64,000 bases of DNA from a virus: IMG/VR virus record IMGVR_UViG_3300031957_002677, positions 1-64,000 of that record. The stretch is one strand, 5' to 3'. This document shows, one piece after another, positions 26,595 to 33,225 of the stretch. Under the pieces are notes generated by a model that was not told where the DNA came from, made no database searches, and saw only the letters and a program-made list of their open reading frames with translations. Numbering within the stretch: position 1 is the stretch's first letter; every line of letters begins with the position of its first letter. The position numbers were made by a program, and so were the translations under genes.

Positions 26595-26849
26595 TCACCA
26601 ACGAGTTTGAATCAGTGCAGAGTTGAAAAGTTGTGGTTCTGTATGAAGATCAGTCACTTCATAGTTGTAACCATAAACACGATTGTCAACCTCTTTTTCA
26701 AACGATTCTTTGTTGATGTAGGACTTAGATTGCATGTCATTAGCAAATGTAACCGTCTTATACATTAGACGCTCACTGATACTTCCATCAGCATATTTGA
26801 CGGGGTAGAAGTCAACAACCATGTTTCCGTGCTGTGCTGTGAGTTGCAT
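26595..26849 (-). CDS. Small protein (84 aa)
   Basis: An 84-aa protein starting MQLTAQHGNMVVDFYPVKYADG with YGYNYEVTDLHTEPQLFN. It is the first gene behind compound promoter copy B and has AAAG in its leader. No family recognised. Confidence 0.65.
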   Translation of the reverse strand: MQLTAQHGNMVVDFYPVKYADGSISERLMYKTVTFANDMQSKSYINKESFEKEVDNRVYGYNYEVTDLHTEPQLFNSALIQTRW

Positions 26850-26878
26850 CGGGTTGAATCCGTTTCTTTGACTCTTTA

Positions 26879-26937
26879 ATAATACACGAGATCGGGGTCA
26901 AATCAAGCAATGGTGGACACTTTGACCAACTGTCACA
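26879..26937 (-). promoter_or_regulatory. Compound promoter (copy B)
   Basis: Minus strand: upstream element TGTGACAGTTGGTCAAAG + TGTCCAC (26937-26913), TTGATT as -35, 16 bases, TATTAT (26884-26879). Element to -10 distance is 28 bases. The element overlaps the last codons of the methyltransferase gene. Confidence 0.7.
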
Positions 26938-27490
26938 AGGGCAGCACTGCTCTTGATTGTTGTTGTTTTGGAACTTGAAGTTCTTCCATTATAATTTGCT
27001 TGGGTAAAAAGTTCCAACAATAGTAACTACTACTGAATGTAATCTTGTCGTTTGGTCTACCATCAGGAGAGTGAAACTTCATCCTCTTATCAAACATCAA
27101 CAGTTGTAGATCCTTATCCTTAAACAACTGTTTCGGTGCAGAATCATTCAACCAAGTGTTAGTCATAATCAACGCAAATGGTTTATTAAATGATAATGCA
27201 CGTTCAAAAAACTTACGTTTGTTTGTGAATGGTGGATTGGATACAATCACATCCCAATGCACTTCAGGTTCCCAAGTTAGGAAGTCTTGACCAGTATCAA
27301 GATGTGACATTACAATTTGATTAGTCTGACCAATTTGCTGAACAAACTGACTCTCAACTTTATCGAATGGACACCAAACAATAGCATCCTCTGGGATGTA
27401 CTTCAGGATGGGAGTAACACCATATTCAGGTGTATATGCTTCATCACCACCACCGTGACCATATGCCAGTTTTTTACTATCAATACTCAT
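26933..27490 (-). CDS. Putative N6-adenine methyltransferase (NPPF motif)
   Basis: The 185-aa protein has the catalytic motif IV of amino-methyltransferases, WDVIVSNPPF (NPPF at 85-88), preceded by a divergent SAM-site-like region (YTPEYGVTPILKYIP, AIVWCPFD) and a SHLDTGQDF strand. No target-recognition domain is seen. Related phage proteins are usually orphan enzymes of unknown specificity. Here the gene starts one base after a PD-(D/E)XK nuclease candidate, so a restriction-modification-like pair is possible. Substrate, DNA or RNA, is not shown by the sequence. Confidence 0.65.
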   Translation of the reverse strand: MSIDSKKLAYGHGGGDEAYTPEYGVTPILKYIPEDAIVWCPFDKVESQFVQQIGQTNQIVMSHLDTGQDFLTWEPEVHWDVIVSNPPFTNKRKFFERALSFNKPFALIMTNTWLNDSAPKQLFKDKDLQLLMFDKRMKFHSPDGRPNDKITFSSSYYCWNFLPKQIIMEELQVPKQQQSRAVLPL

Positions 27491-27491
27491 A

Positions 27492-27995
27492 TCAACCTAA
27501 AATACATGTGCCAACAGCATAAATCTCTTTCTTACTAATTGTAGCAGAAAGACGGGGATCTTTGTGGTTTCCATTGATTTTTCTAGTCCAATCTTTCTTC
27601 AACTTAGGAAGAAGAATTGAAAGAACGTCATCACCACTTAATCTCCACACTTCTACCACTTTACCGTCCTCATATCGTGCAATGAAGTGATTATCATACT
27701 TACCAATTTTATTGTTGATAAGATAATCTTCCTGATCTTCCCAAGTGTCTTGAACACTAATACCATTATATGTGCCATTGATGTTTTTGGCAATAGTAGA
27801 TTTATATTCTAAAGGTTTGCCATCTTTATCAAAAGCATCCGCACCACTGTAATCATCTGCTACAGTATGACCCAGCAATCCTGCTAAGTGAATCTCACGG
27901 GATCGAGCATATGAGAAAGGATCACCCCAACCTTGTTCTCCACAAAGTGAATACATCTCTTCAAACAGTTGTTGAAACTTTTGTTCGGGTGTCAT
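27492..27995 (-). CDS. PD-(D/E)XK-type endonuclease candidate
   Basis: From ATG 27995 the protein has 167 aa. The region SGADAFDKDGKPLEYKST contains Asp53 and Glu63-x-Lys65, the D...(E)xK arrangement of type II restriction enzymes and related nucleases, with Glu34 (REIHLAGLLG) upstream as in many members. The aromatic YNGISVQDTW part and EVWRLSGDDV strand follow. Size fits a small restriction or Holliday-type nuclease. It is followed one base later by the NPPF methyltransferase. Family-level assignment needs a profile search. Confidence 0.55.
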   Translation of the reverse strand: MTPEQKFQQLFEEMYSLCGEQGWGDPFSYARSREIHLAGLLGHTVADDYSGADAFDKDGKPLEYKSTIAKNINGTYNGISVQDTWEDQEDYLINNKIGKYDNHFIARYEDGKVVEVWRLSGDDVLSILLPKLKKDWTRKINGNHKDPRLSATISKKEIYAVGTCILG

Positions 27996-27997
27996 AA

Positions 27998-28180
27998 TCA
28001 ATAAGAATAGGTTGAGAGGTTACGAGCAGGAACGTGATAACTATTGTCAGGTTTGTTTGCATCGAAAACCCATACTAGTTCATCATCGGATGCTTTGTAA
28101 ACATCCATGGCAAACATAGGAACAAGTTTGACCATCAGAGCACCCCAGTGGTATTCGGTTTCAAAGTCGAGAGTCAGCAT
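27998..28180 (-). CDS. Small protein (60 aa)
   Basis: From ATG 28180 a 60-aa protein (MLTLDFETEYHWGALMVKLV...), ending VPARNLSTYSY. It is the first gene after compound promoter copy A and leads the nuclease/methyltransferase operon. Longer frame to 28261 would run through the promoter and is rejected. Function unknown; it could be part of the pair's control, but this is only position. Confidence 0.6.
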   Translation of the reverse strand: MLTLDFETEYHWGALMVKLVPMFAMDVYKASDDELVWVFDANKPDNSYHVPARNLSTYSY

Positions 28181-28203
28181 AGGTCTGTTGCTTTGACTCT
28201 TTA

Positions 28204-28262
28204 ATAATACACGATTTTGGGGTGCTGTGGTGGTTTGGTGGACACTTTGACCAACTGGCACA
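28204..28262 (-). promoter_or_regulatory. Compound promoter (copy A)
   Basis: Minus strand: upstream element TGTGCCAGTTGGTCAAAG + TGTCCAC (28262-28238), 28 bases, TATTAT (28209-28204). No -35 consensus; the spacer contains CACCCCAAAA. Drives the operon with the nuclease and methyltransferase. Confidence 0.7.
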
Positions 28263-28276
28263 CCCAGACTTTAATT

Positions 28277-28507
28277 CTATTCTCTTTCGAGTGTAAGATC
28301 GGGTGCGAAGAATATCTCTACACCACCATCTTGAGGGTCTTGACCATCAACAATCCACTCTTCATAGCAAGCAATTGCATCAAAGTTGCGGTTATCTGCT
28401 GCACAAGTTGTCATTGCTTTGAAGTAAGTCTCTCCCATAGCATCAATCAATTCATCATTATCATTGCTCTGGTTGAATGTGAAAAGGTCCAAAGTGGTGT
28501 TAAACAT
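28277..28507 (-). CDS. Small acidic protein (76 aa)
   Basis: A 76-aa protein starting MFNTTLDLFTFNQSNDND, with YFKAMTTCAADN and a beta-like end GGVEIFFAPDLTLERE. Last gene of the operon from compound promoter copy C, two bases after the HExxH protein. No family recognised. Confidence 0.6.
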   Translation of the reverse strand: MFNTTLDLFTFNQSNDNDELIDAMGETYFKAMTTCAADNRNFDAIACYEEWIVDGQDPQDGGVEIFFAPDLTLERE

Positions 28508-28509
28508 GT

Positions 28510-28836
28510 TTAGTTAGTGAATTGGTTGAAGAGAATAGATTCTAAAGAATATGCTTCGTTTTCTCTCTCTTCGTCATCAAATTGTCCACTCTCATTTTGA
28601 ACAACGTGAACTAATTCGTGCAGCAATGTGGTGATATAGTCCTTTTCATTCAGATCATTGTGAATCTGAACAAATTGCTCATCACCATTAACCTCAGTAA
28701 ATCCAAAGGCATTATCATCACTTAGGTCAGTGTGATAAACCTCAACGTCACTGTCAATCTCGTATTTGGTTGTAAAGAATTCAAACACACTTTGAGTGAG
28801 GTGAGTGTGTTGAGACTTGCCAGAGGTGAATAACAT
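28510..28836 (-). CDS. Small zinc metallopeptidase-like protein (HExxH)
   Basis: The 108-aa protein carries LLHELVHVVQ (His73, Glu74, His77) followed by ENEAYSLES with Glu94 as a possible third ligand, the pattern of small gluzincin or SprT-like domains. This is roughly a minimal peptidase: a beta sheet region, the active helix and a C-terminal helix. No signal peptide. It could cut a host or phage protein, or be a metal-binding protein without activity. It overlaps the next upstream gene by one base. Confidence 0.55.
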   Translation of the reverse strand: MLFTSGKSQHTHLTQSVFEFFTTKYEIDSDVEVYHTDLSDDNAFGFTEVNGDEQFVQIHNDLNEKDYITTLLHELVHVVQNESGQFDDEERENEAYSLESILFNQFTN

Positions 28837-29078
28837 CAGTAGGAAACTGCGAAAGTGTTGTTAAGTTTGTCTTGAGTTACTGTCTCCTTGCCAGACAACA
28901 TGCTGAATTGATCATACAAAATCCAGGCATCTGCGTCTTCTGAAATAACAGCAAAACCGAAACATCCTGCCATTGGCATCATGTATTTGCCATGATTTTC
29001 TGCCTGTTTGAGTGATGAAAATCCACGGGCAGTGATTGTCCAATCCTTACCAAAGTAAGCACAGATGAAGTCTTGCAT
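28836..29078 (-). CDS. Small protein (80 aa)
   Basis: An 80-aa protein, MQDFICAYFGKDWTITARGF then SLKQAENHGKYM and GFAVISEDADAWILYD. Looks like a compact alpha/beta fold. First gene behind compound promoter copy C. No family recognised. Confidence 0.65.
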   Translation of the reverse strand: MQDFICAYFGKDWTITARGFSSLKQAENHGKYMMPMAGCFGFAVISEDADAWILYDQFSMLSGKETVTQDKLNNTFAVSY

Positions 29079-29102
29079 GGGTTGAATTCCTTTGACTCCT
29101 AT

Positions 29103-29161
29103 AGAATACAGGAAAACGAGTCCAGATCAACCGATAGTGGACACTTCGACCAACTGTCCAC
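29103..29161 (-). promoter_or_regulatory. Compound promoter (copy C)
   Basis: Minus strand: upstream element GTGGACAGTTGGTCGAAG + TGTCCAC (29161-29137), TTGATC as -35, 16 bases, TATTCT (29108-29103). Element to -10 distance is 28 bases. Drives the operon with the HExxH protein. Confidence 0.7.
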
Positions 29162-29195
29162 CAGTCAGAGCAAGGGATCTCAAGGTGATATAAAC

Positions 29196-29264
29196 TGATT
29201 TTTCCATATTTTAATCTGAAATGGGCATCAGGTCATCCCCAACAACAAAACTATGGAAAAATCA
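29196..29264 (-). repeat. 13-bp perfect inverted repeat after the membrane-protein gene
   Basis: TGATTTTTCCATA (29196-29208) and its exact complement TATGGAAAAATCA (29252-29264) flank a 43-base loop that contains a further short G/C stem. It starts two bases after the stop of the 111-aa gene. It lacks a U-tract, so it is more likely a 3' end stabiliser or protein site than a simple terminator. Confidence 0.6.
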
Positions 29265-29266
29265 AT

Positions 29267-29602
29267 TTACTTATCCCACCAGTGTCGAGTTTTGTCTGCA
29301 ATCCACCCCAAACCACAAATTGCTGCGATGGGTACAATAATCCACCAGAACTCCATGATCAACCAAGTTACAAAAACTATGCAACCAAGTATAAACCATC
29401 CACCCATATCTCCTGCGGAAGATATAAAGGAAGAACTCTGACCATCTTCAAGTGAACCTACTTCTACAAGATTAGAAATAGATTCTGCACCATAAATGTA
29501 TCTAAATTGTTTTTCAGCACCAGAATAACTACTAGAATTAACTTCTAAAGTTTGATATCCACCTTCAGACCCCAACCAACATTTTGCACGATAAGTTGCC
29601 AT
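29267..29602 (-). CDS. Small membrane protein, two transmembrane helices (111 aa)
   Basis: The first 60 residues are soluble (MATYRAKCWLGSEGGYQTLE..., a repeated YSGAEKQFRYIYG pattern). Two hydrophobic helices follow at about 67-83 and 86-102 and the end is basic (DKTRHWWDK). It has no signal peptide. It is the last gene of the operon from compound promoter copy H. Could affect the host membrane; role unknown. Confidence 0.65.
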   Translation of the reverse strand: MATYRAKCWLGSEGGYQTLEVNSSSYSGAEKQFRYIYGAESISNLVEVGSLEDGQSSSFISSAGDMGGWFILGCIVFVTWLIMEFWWIIVPIAAICGLGWIADKTRHWWDK

Positions 29603-29605
29603 CAG

Positions 29606-29992
29606 TCAATCCTCCCAATGTTCATAAGACCATTTGTTATTAGTGACAGAGTAGTAAACATCTTTGATGCCACATTCTCTGAGGTATGCTTCGCAAATTG
29701 GGCAAGGTCTTGCCATCCTAAGTTCAGTTTGATTACGACCTCCCAAACGTGCAACAATAATTTTATCCCCATCTTCTTTAGATTTAACTAAAGCAGATAA
29801 TTCTGCGTGAAGATAGATTTTTTGTGGTCGTCCTACTTTTCGTGCCCAATGTGCTTGAAGTGGATGAGTTTTCTTCTCATTGTTAGTTGCACAGACAAGA
29901 ACACGATTCTTTTTAAGTAGAATAGCACCAACCTTTTTCTTTGAAGGTGATGATTCTGCGACCTCAGTTGCAAGTTTGAAAAGATTTTCCAT
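29606..29992 (-). CDS. Cytidine/deoxycytidylate deaminase-like protein
   Basis: The 128-aa protein has the zinc signature of the deaminase superfamily: YLHAELSAL (His62-Ala-Glu64) and ARPCPICEAYLRECGI (Pro96-Cys97-x-x-Cys100). Length fits a single small deaminase domain, shorter than T4 dCMP deaminase. T4-like phages use dCMP deaminase to feed dTMP synthesis, which would suit an AT-rich genome; the substrate here may also be cytidine or tRNA. ATG overlaps the upstream stop (TGATG). Confidence 0.7.
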   Translation of the reverse strand: MENLFKLATEVAESSPSKKKVGAILLKKNRVLVCATNNEKKTHPLQAHWARKVGRPQKIYLHAELSALVKSKEDGDKIIVARLGGRNQTELRMARPCPICEAYLRECGIKDVYYSVTNNKWSYEHWED

Positions 29993-30303
29993 CAGCAGTC
30001 TTCCGACGAGGTTTCTTCTTCAGAGTTCCAAAAATCTTCCCAATCTGCATCATCTGCATCTCTGACTGCATTGAATTTTTCAAGCAGTCGTGAACACTTT
30101 TGCTCATATCTTGCAAAGTATTCATGACTACCACGGACCTCTGCAATAATATCATCAAATAGTTCTTCCATTGATGTTTCTTCATCTGAAATGTAGTCAA
30201 AGATGACATCATTCAGACGTTCACGACGTTGCTCAGAGTAAGACATATTAAGAAATCTGTTTTTATCGTAGTCCATAAGTGATTGAATAGTAGGATAACA
30301 CAT
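29992..30303 (-). CDS. Acidic helical protein (103 aa)
   Basis: A 103-aa protein starting MCYPTIQSLMDYDKNRFLN, strongly acidic at the end (DADDADWEDFWNSEEE). Mostly helical, with no catalytic motif. It is coupled to the deaminase by a one-base overlap. Function unknown. Confidence 0.65.
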   Translation of the reverse strand: MCYPTIQSLMDYDKNRFLNMSYSEQRRERLNDVIFDYISDEETSMEELFDDIIAEVRGSHEYFARYEQKCSRLLEKFNAVRDADDADWEDFWNSEEETSSEDC

Positions 30304-30334
30304 TGTAATTTAGTAGGTAAATGCTTCAGAAAAA

Positions 30335-30520
30335 TTACTCAAAGCATGGAATCTTTGATTTTGCCTCTGCTTCATACTTTTCAGCATAAACACCAGCAAT
30401 CCATTCAGTTTCGAGTTGTGTTGGTTGCTCACCGTATCCAATTTGTGGACCTAAATCGGATTTACGACCGACCCAGATACGTTGCCGAGTTTGAAGATTT
30501 GATGCTTGTGAGAGGATCAT
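30335..30520 (-). CDS. Small protein (61 aa)
   Basis: From ATG 30520 a 61-aa protein: MILSQASNLQTRQRIWVGRK, then GYGEQPTQLETEWIAGVYAE. First gene after compound promoter copy H; the frame reaching 30565 would cover the -10 box and is rejected. No family recognised. Confidence 0.55.
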   Translation of the reverse strand: MILSQASNLQTRQRIWVGRKSDLGPQIGYGEQPTQLETEWIAGVYAEKYEAEAKSKIPCFE

Positions 30521-30543
30521 GGTTGTGTTCCTTTGACTCTTTA

Positions 30544-30592
30544 ATAATACACGACTGAGAGGCATCTACAAGGGTCTGTGTGCCACTTGTTT
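30544..30592 (-). promoter_or_regulatory. Compound promoter (copy H, diverged)
   Basis: Minus strand TTGTAG, 16 bases, TATTAT (30549-30544), then the leader TAAAGAGTCAAAGGAACACAACC shared in parts with copies A, B and D. The upstream element is degraded to AAACAAGTGGCACAC (30592-30578) because the preceding gene ends there. Confidence 0.5.
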
Positions 30593-31476
30593 CATCGTCC
30601 AGGTGTCTCCCAACGTTTCGGCATATTAAAGTTGAACATCGAGAAAATTTCACGATCTACAAGTTTAACAACCTGACCAGATTCATCAGCAATAGTGAAA
30701 CCTTCCTGCTTGATTTGCAGAGACCCAATGAAAGACTTGGGACAATTTGTGATCTTGATACTATCCATCAGATCCTCTTTCATCTCAATCACAGTGAGAT
30801 AAAGACTTGCAAGTTTAGGACAATCAAACACCAACGTAAGCAATTCATGCGTCAGTTCTTTTTGTTCTCGAATGAAAGCATTGATGATTTTCTTACAGCA
30901 ATCTGATGTACGTTTGTCCAGGAACTTAACATCACTAACATCAATTTGTGGTGTTTTTGGTCCTGGCATCCAATCGACGCAAGGTTGAACCCACTTAACC
31001 TTTTGATTGTCAACAAAATGCTCTTTAAGTGGAGATGCTACAGCATTGCGAAGATCATCTTCTGCAAAGTATTCAGTATGAGGTGCAACAATAAACTTTT
31101 GTGTTACATACTCGGGAAATTCATAAGAGATTGTATTCTGAGTGAAAATACGTTCAGCACCCCAACCAAGAAAGTCACCTTGAAAGATTCGATCAGTGCG
31201 AGGGAGAAATTGATAAGCAAGATGAAGAATCTCTGCCATCTCACCATCATAGAAGAAATCAATTTCTTCAGATGAGTGTGCAATACGAATCTTTTTCTTG
31301 TTGAAAACTGCTTTGTTACCAACGAAAAATGTGCCAGTGGCAGGATCTTTACCCCAAACAATAGCAATACCATCCATCTTCACACTTGCATGTGTGAAAT
31401 TGTAAAGTAGATCAATGGCAGAAAGATCACCAGTCAGGATGCAATCTTCTGGATGTTCTTGGTGCTTGTTTTGCAT
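30592..31476 (-). CDS. Ligase-fold nucleotidyltransferase-like protein
   Basis: From ATG 31476 the protein has 294 aa. It shows covalent nucleotidyltransferase motifs in order: ASVKMDGIAIVWG (motif I KxDG, Lys33), FFYDGEMAEI and FQGDFLGWG (like motif III), and EGFTIADESGQVVKLVD (Glu258, Lys271; motifs IV and V). This is the core of DNA/RNA ligases and capping enzymes. Similar cyanophage proteins are usually listed as hypothetical. Whether it joins RNA, DNA or acts in repair is not shown. Longer frames to 31491 or 31569 run into the promoter and are rejected. Confidence 0.6.
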   Translation of the reverse strand: MQNKHQEHPEDCILTGDLSAIDLLYNFTHASVKMDGIAIVWGKDPATGTFFVGNKAVFNKKKIRIAHSSEEIDFFYDGEMAEILHLAYQFLPRTDRIFQGDFLGWGAERIFTQNTISYEFPEYVTQKFIVAPHTEYFAEDDLRNAVASPLKEHFVDNQKVKWVQPCVDWMPGPKTPQIDVSDVKFLDKRTSDCCKKIINAFIREQKELTHELLTLVFDCPKLASLYLTVIEMKEDLMDSIKITNCPKSFIGSLQIKQEGFTIADESGQVVKLVDREIFSMFNFNMPKRWETPGR

Positions 31477-31497
31477 TGTTGTGTTTTTCATACTGTT

Positions 31498-31557
31498 AGT
31501 ATGGCACGGAACGACAGGGAAATCAAGTGATAGTGGACACTTCAACCAACTGGCACA
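31498..31557 (-). promoter_or_regulatory. Compound promoter (copy G)
   Basis: Minus strand: upstream element TGTGCCAGTTGGTTGAAG + TGTCCAC (31557-31533), TTGATT as -35, 17 bases, CATACT (31503-31498), then AACAGTATG as in copy E. Drives the ligase-fold gene. Confidence 0.7.
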
Positions 31558-31558
31558 C

Positions 31559-31654
31559 TCAAAAACCACTCAGCAGAGAATAAGTTAATCGAGTTCCCCA
31601 ATTCATAATGATGAAGAATGAACCCACGAATATAAGTTTTTCTTTAGAAGTCAT
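31559..31654 (-). CDS. Micro membrane protein (31 aa)
   Basis: A 31-aa frame, MTSKEKLIFVGSFFIIMNWG + TRLTYSLLSGF, essentially one hydrophobic helix. Its ATG overlaps the stop of the lipoprotein gene by four bases (ATGA), which supports it as a coupled gene. Probably membrane-embedded; role unknown. Confidence 0.55.
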   Translation of the reverse strand: MTSKEKLIFVGSFFIIMNWGTRLTYSLLSGF

Positions 31655-31929
31655 CGGGAAAGTCTAACATTTGAACCAACACAATGTAGTTGTTCACCAG
31701 TCCACACGTTGTGGGTACGATAATTGATTGAAGTTTCACTTTCAATGGTCCATCCATCATTAAGGTACTTTCGCAACCCATTAACATCTGTGTCAAACTC
31801 ACAAAATAACCAACCAAAGGTATCTGCGGTTTTCACTGATAGATACATATATTCTTTTTCTCTTGCCTCAGAAGAACAACCAGAGAGAAGAAAAATTGCA
31901 GTAGCAGAAAGAAGAAATAGTTTTTTCAT
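31651..31929 (-). CDS. Predicted lipoprotein (92 aa)
   Basis: The start MKKLFLLSATAIFLLSGCSS is a signal peptide with lipobox LSGC, so Cys18 should be lipidated after cleavage by signal peptidase II. The mature part (DTFGWLFCEFDTDVNGLRK, YLNDGWTIESETSINYRT, ending LHCVGSNVRLSR) is clearly related to the secreted protein next to it, with two conserved Cys. Small phage lipoproteins can block superinfection by binding receptors or DNA entry channels; that role is only inference here. Confidence 0.75.
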   Translation of the reverse strand: MKKLFLLSATAIFLLSGCSSEAREKEYMYLSVKTADTFGWLFCEFDTDVNGLRKYLNDGWTIESETSINYRTHNVWTGEQLHCVGSNVRLSR

Positions 31930-31932
31930 TGT

Positions 31933-31989
31933 TTAGAAGTCATCGATGATAATGTATGGTATTTGTTCATTAAAATACTGAATTTCCAT
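31933..31989 (-). CDS. Possible micro-ORF (18 aa)
   Basis: An 18-codon frame, MEIQYFNEQIPYIIIDDF, whose ATG overlaps the stop of the 94-aa gene (TGATG) and which ends four bases before the lipoprotein ATG. It may be a leader or spacer and not a functional protein. Low confidence because of length. Confidence 0.3.
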   Translation of the reverse strand: MEIQYFNEQIPYIIIDDF

Positions 31990-32273
31990 CACTCATGCTT
32001 TACAAGAACAACAGAAGCACCAATACAATTAATAACTTGTGTTCCTTGATTACCAAAACCTCTTGTTTGGAATTGCATTGGAGTTTCACTTACAAATTCC
32101 CATCCATTTGCAAGATACTTTTTGATATCTTTAATGGAAGAGTCCCATCCACAATAAGCATAACCAAACGTACTTCTGGTCATAACTTTAAATTGCTTGT
32201 AACGTGGTTTTGCTTCAACAGATGCAGGAAGGAGAATTAGTGCGGCAGCAGCAAGAGGAAGTAGTTTTTTCAT
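31989..32273 (-). CDS. Predicted secreted protein, paralogue of the lipoprotein (94 aa)
   Basis: MKKLLPLAAAALILLPASVEA is a signal peptide with an A-x-A type cleavage site before KPRYK, without a lipobox. The mature domain has the same pattern as the neighbouring lipoprotein: TFGYAYCGWDSSIKDIKK, YLANGWEFVSETPMQFQT, then INCIGASVVLV. The two genes are tandem duplicates that differ in export type. The product should be periplasmic. Function unknown. Confidence 0.75.
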   Translation of the reverse strand: MKKLLPLAAAALILLPASVEAKPRYKQFKVMTRSTFGYAYCGWDSSIKDIKKYLANGWEFVSETPMQFQTRGFGNQGTQVINCIGASVVLVKHE

Positions 32274-32276
32274 TGT

Positions 32277-32828
32277 TCAGAAGTTTAGATAGTTTTCGAT
32301 TGCTTTGTTGATAGCATCAGATAAGAATGATGGTGGTTGAATAACATCAAACTCACCTAGATCGCACTCATAATAGTCACCCAATTTAAGTTCAATCATG
32401 GCACCGTCAGCACCTTCCTGATAGAGAGATCGTGCTGTTTCATCTTCAACAATCACCACACGACGTGCGGTAAGATCCATCACCATCATGTAGTCAAATG
32501 TTTTTATTTGCTTGAAATCTTCTACAGTTTTAGTCTCACTCAGGAAAGATTTGACTTTAAACTTTTTTGTGGCATTGACATCTTTACGTTTATAGAATAA
32601 ATTCTTACCCATCTTCAGTTCTACTTTCTTATCACCAAAGAGAAAATCATATCCAGTTTGATCAACACGGACCAGATCTGAGAACTTTGCGATTGCTTTC
32701 TCAACAGCAGTTGCACGGGCAAAGTTATCAGCATTTGAGGTGAATCCTTTGTCACTGTAGAGAGAATCTACAACACCAAAGATCTTACCCCAGTCAGTTT
32801 TTGTTTCGAGAGAGTCAATCAGGTGCAT
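32277..32828 (-). CDS. PD-(D/E)XK-like nuclease candidate (183 aa)
   Basis: From ATG 32828 the protein has 183 aa. GYDFLFGDKKVELKMGKNLF holds Asp61 and Glu70-x-Lys72, spaced as in PD-(D/E)XK nucleases, after a helix with EKAIAKFSD. Strands with FDYMMVMDL and RRVVIVEDE follow. A GTG at 32873 would add 15 residues and overlap the upstream gene further. It may be a restriction-like or DNA-processing nuclease; no methyltransferase lies beside it. Assignment rests on one motif. Confidence 0.45.
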   Translation of the reverse strand: MHLIDSLETKTDWGKIFGVVDSLYSDKGFTSNADNFARATAVEKAIAKFSDLVRVDQTGYDFLFGDKKVELKMGKNLFYKRKDVNATKKFKVKSFLSETKTVEDFKQIKTFDYMMVMDLTARRVVIVEDETARSLYQEGADGAMIELKLGDYYECDLGEFDVIQPPSFLSDAINKAIENYLNF

Positions 32829-33036
32829 CGTTTTGTTGAGAAAAAGTTTTTTCTGTGATAGAGTGCATATCACTCAGAATCTGTAACTCTTTAAGATGCC
32901 ATGAAGAAAGATTTGAGATAGCATGATTCATACAGTGCTGAAGAACCTCTGCTCCATCATCATACTCACACAATTCGCAGATTGTGTCCGCAAACCACGT
33001 TTCGTAATCTTTCTTAACCTTATCTGGAGTTTTCAT
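32815..33036 (-). CDS. Small protein (73 aa)
   Basis: A 73-aa helical protein (MKTPDKVKKDYETWFADTIC...) with three Cys and LSSWHLKELQIL. It overlaps the nuclease candidate by 14 bases and the upstream 65-aa gene by 17. Function unknown. Confidence 0.6.
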   Translation of the reverse strand: MKTPDKVKKDYETWFADTICELCEYDDGAEVLQHCMNHAISNLSSWHLKELQILSDMHSITEKTFSQQNDAPD

Positions 33037-33217
33037 CGTTCCTAGTAAGTTGCTCCACTATTTCAATGTTAGCATATGTTTCATAATATGCCAAATCCCA
33101 CAATTCATTAAGAATTGCATCATATTCTTTGTAAGATGATCCGTTTACGATACTATTCACCTGTTGTTTGCGAACAGCATCATAAACAAGTTTCCACTGA
33201 TGATGATTCAAATTCAT
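33020..33217 (-). CDS. Small protein (65 aa)
   Basis: From ATG 33217 a 65-aa helical protein, MNLNHHQWKLVYDAVRKQ then YKEYDAILNELWDLAYYE. A TTG at 33229 is an alternative start coupled to the upstream stop. Function unknown. Confidence 0.55.
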   Translation of the reverse strand: MNLNHHQWKLVYDAVRKQQVNSIVNGSSYKEYDAILNELWDLAYYETYANIEIVEQLTRNDENSR

Positions 33218-33225
33218 AATATCTA

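Noticed and set aside
30462-30653. 63-codon minus-strand frame across compound promoter copy H
   Set aside because: It would read through the promoter and overlap two better supported genes, with no ribosome site.
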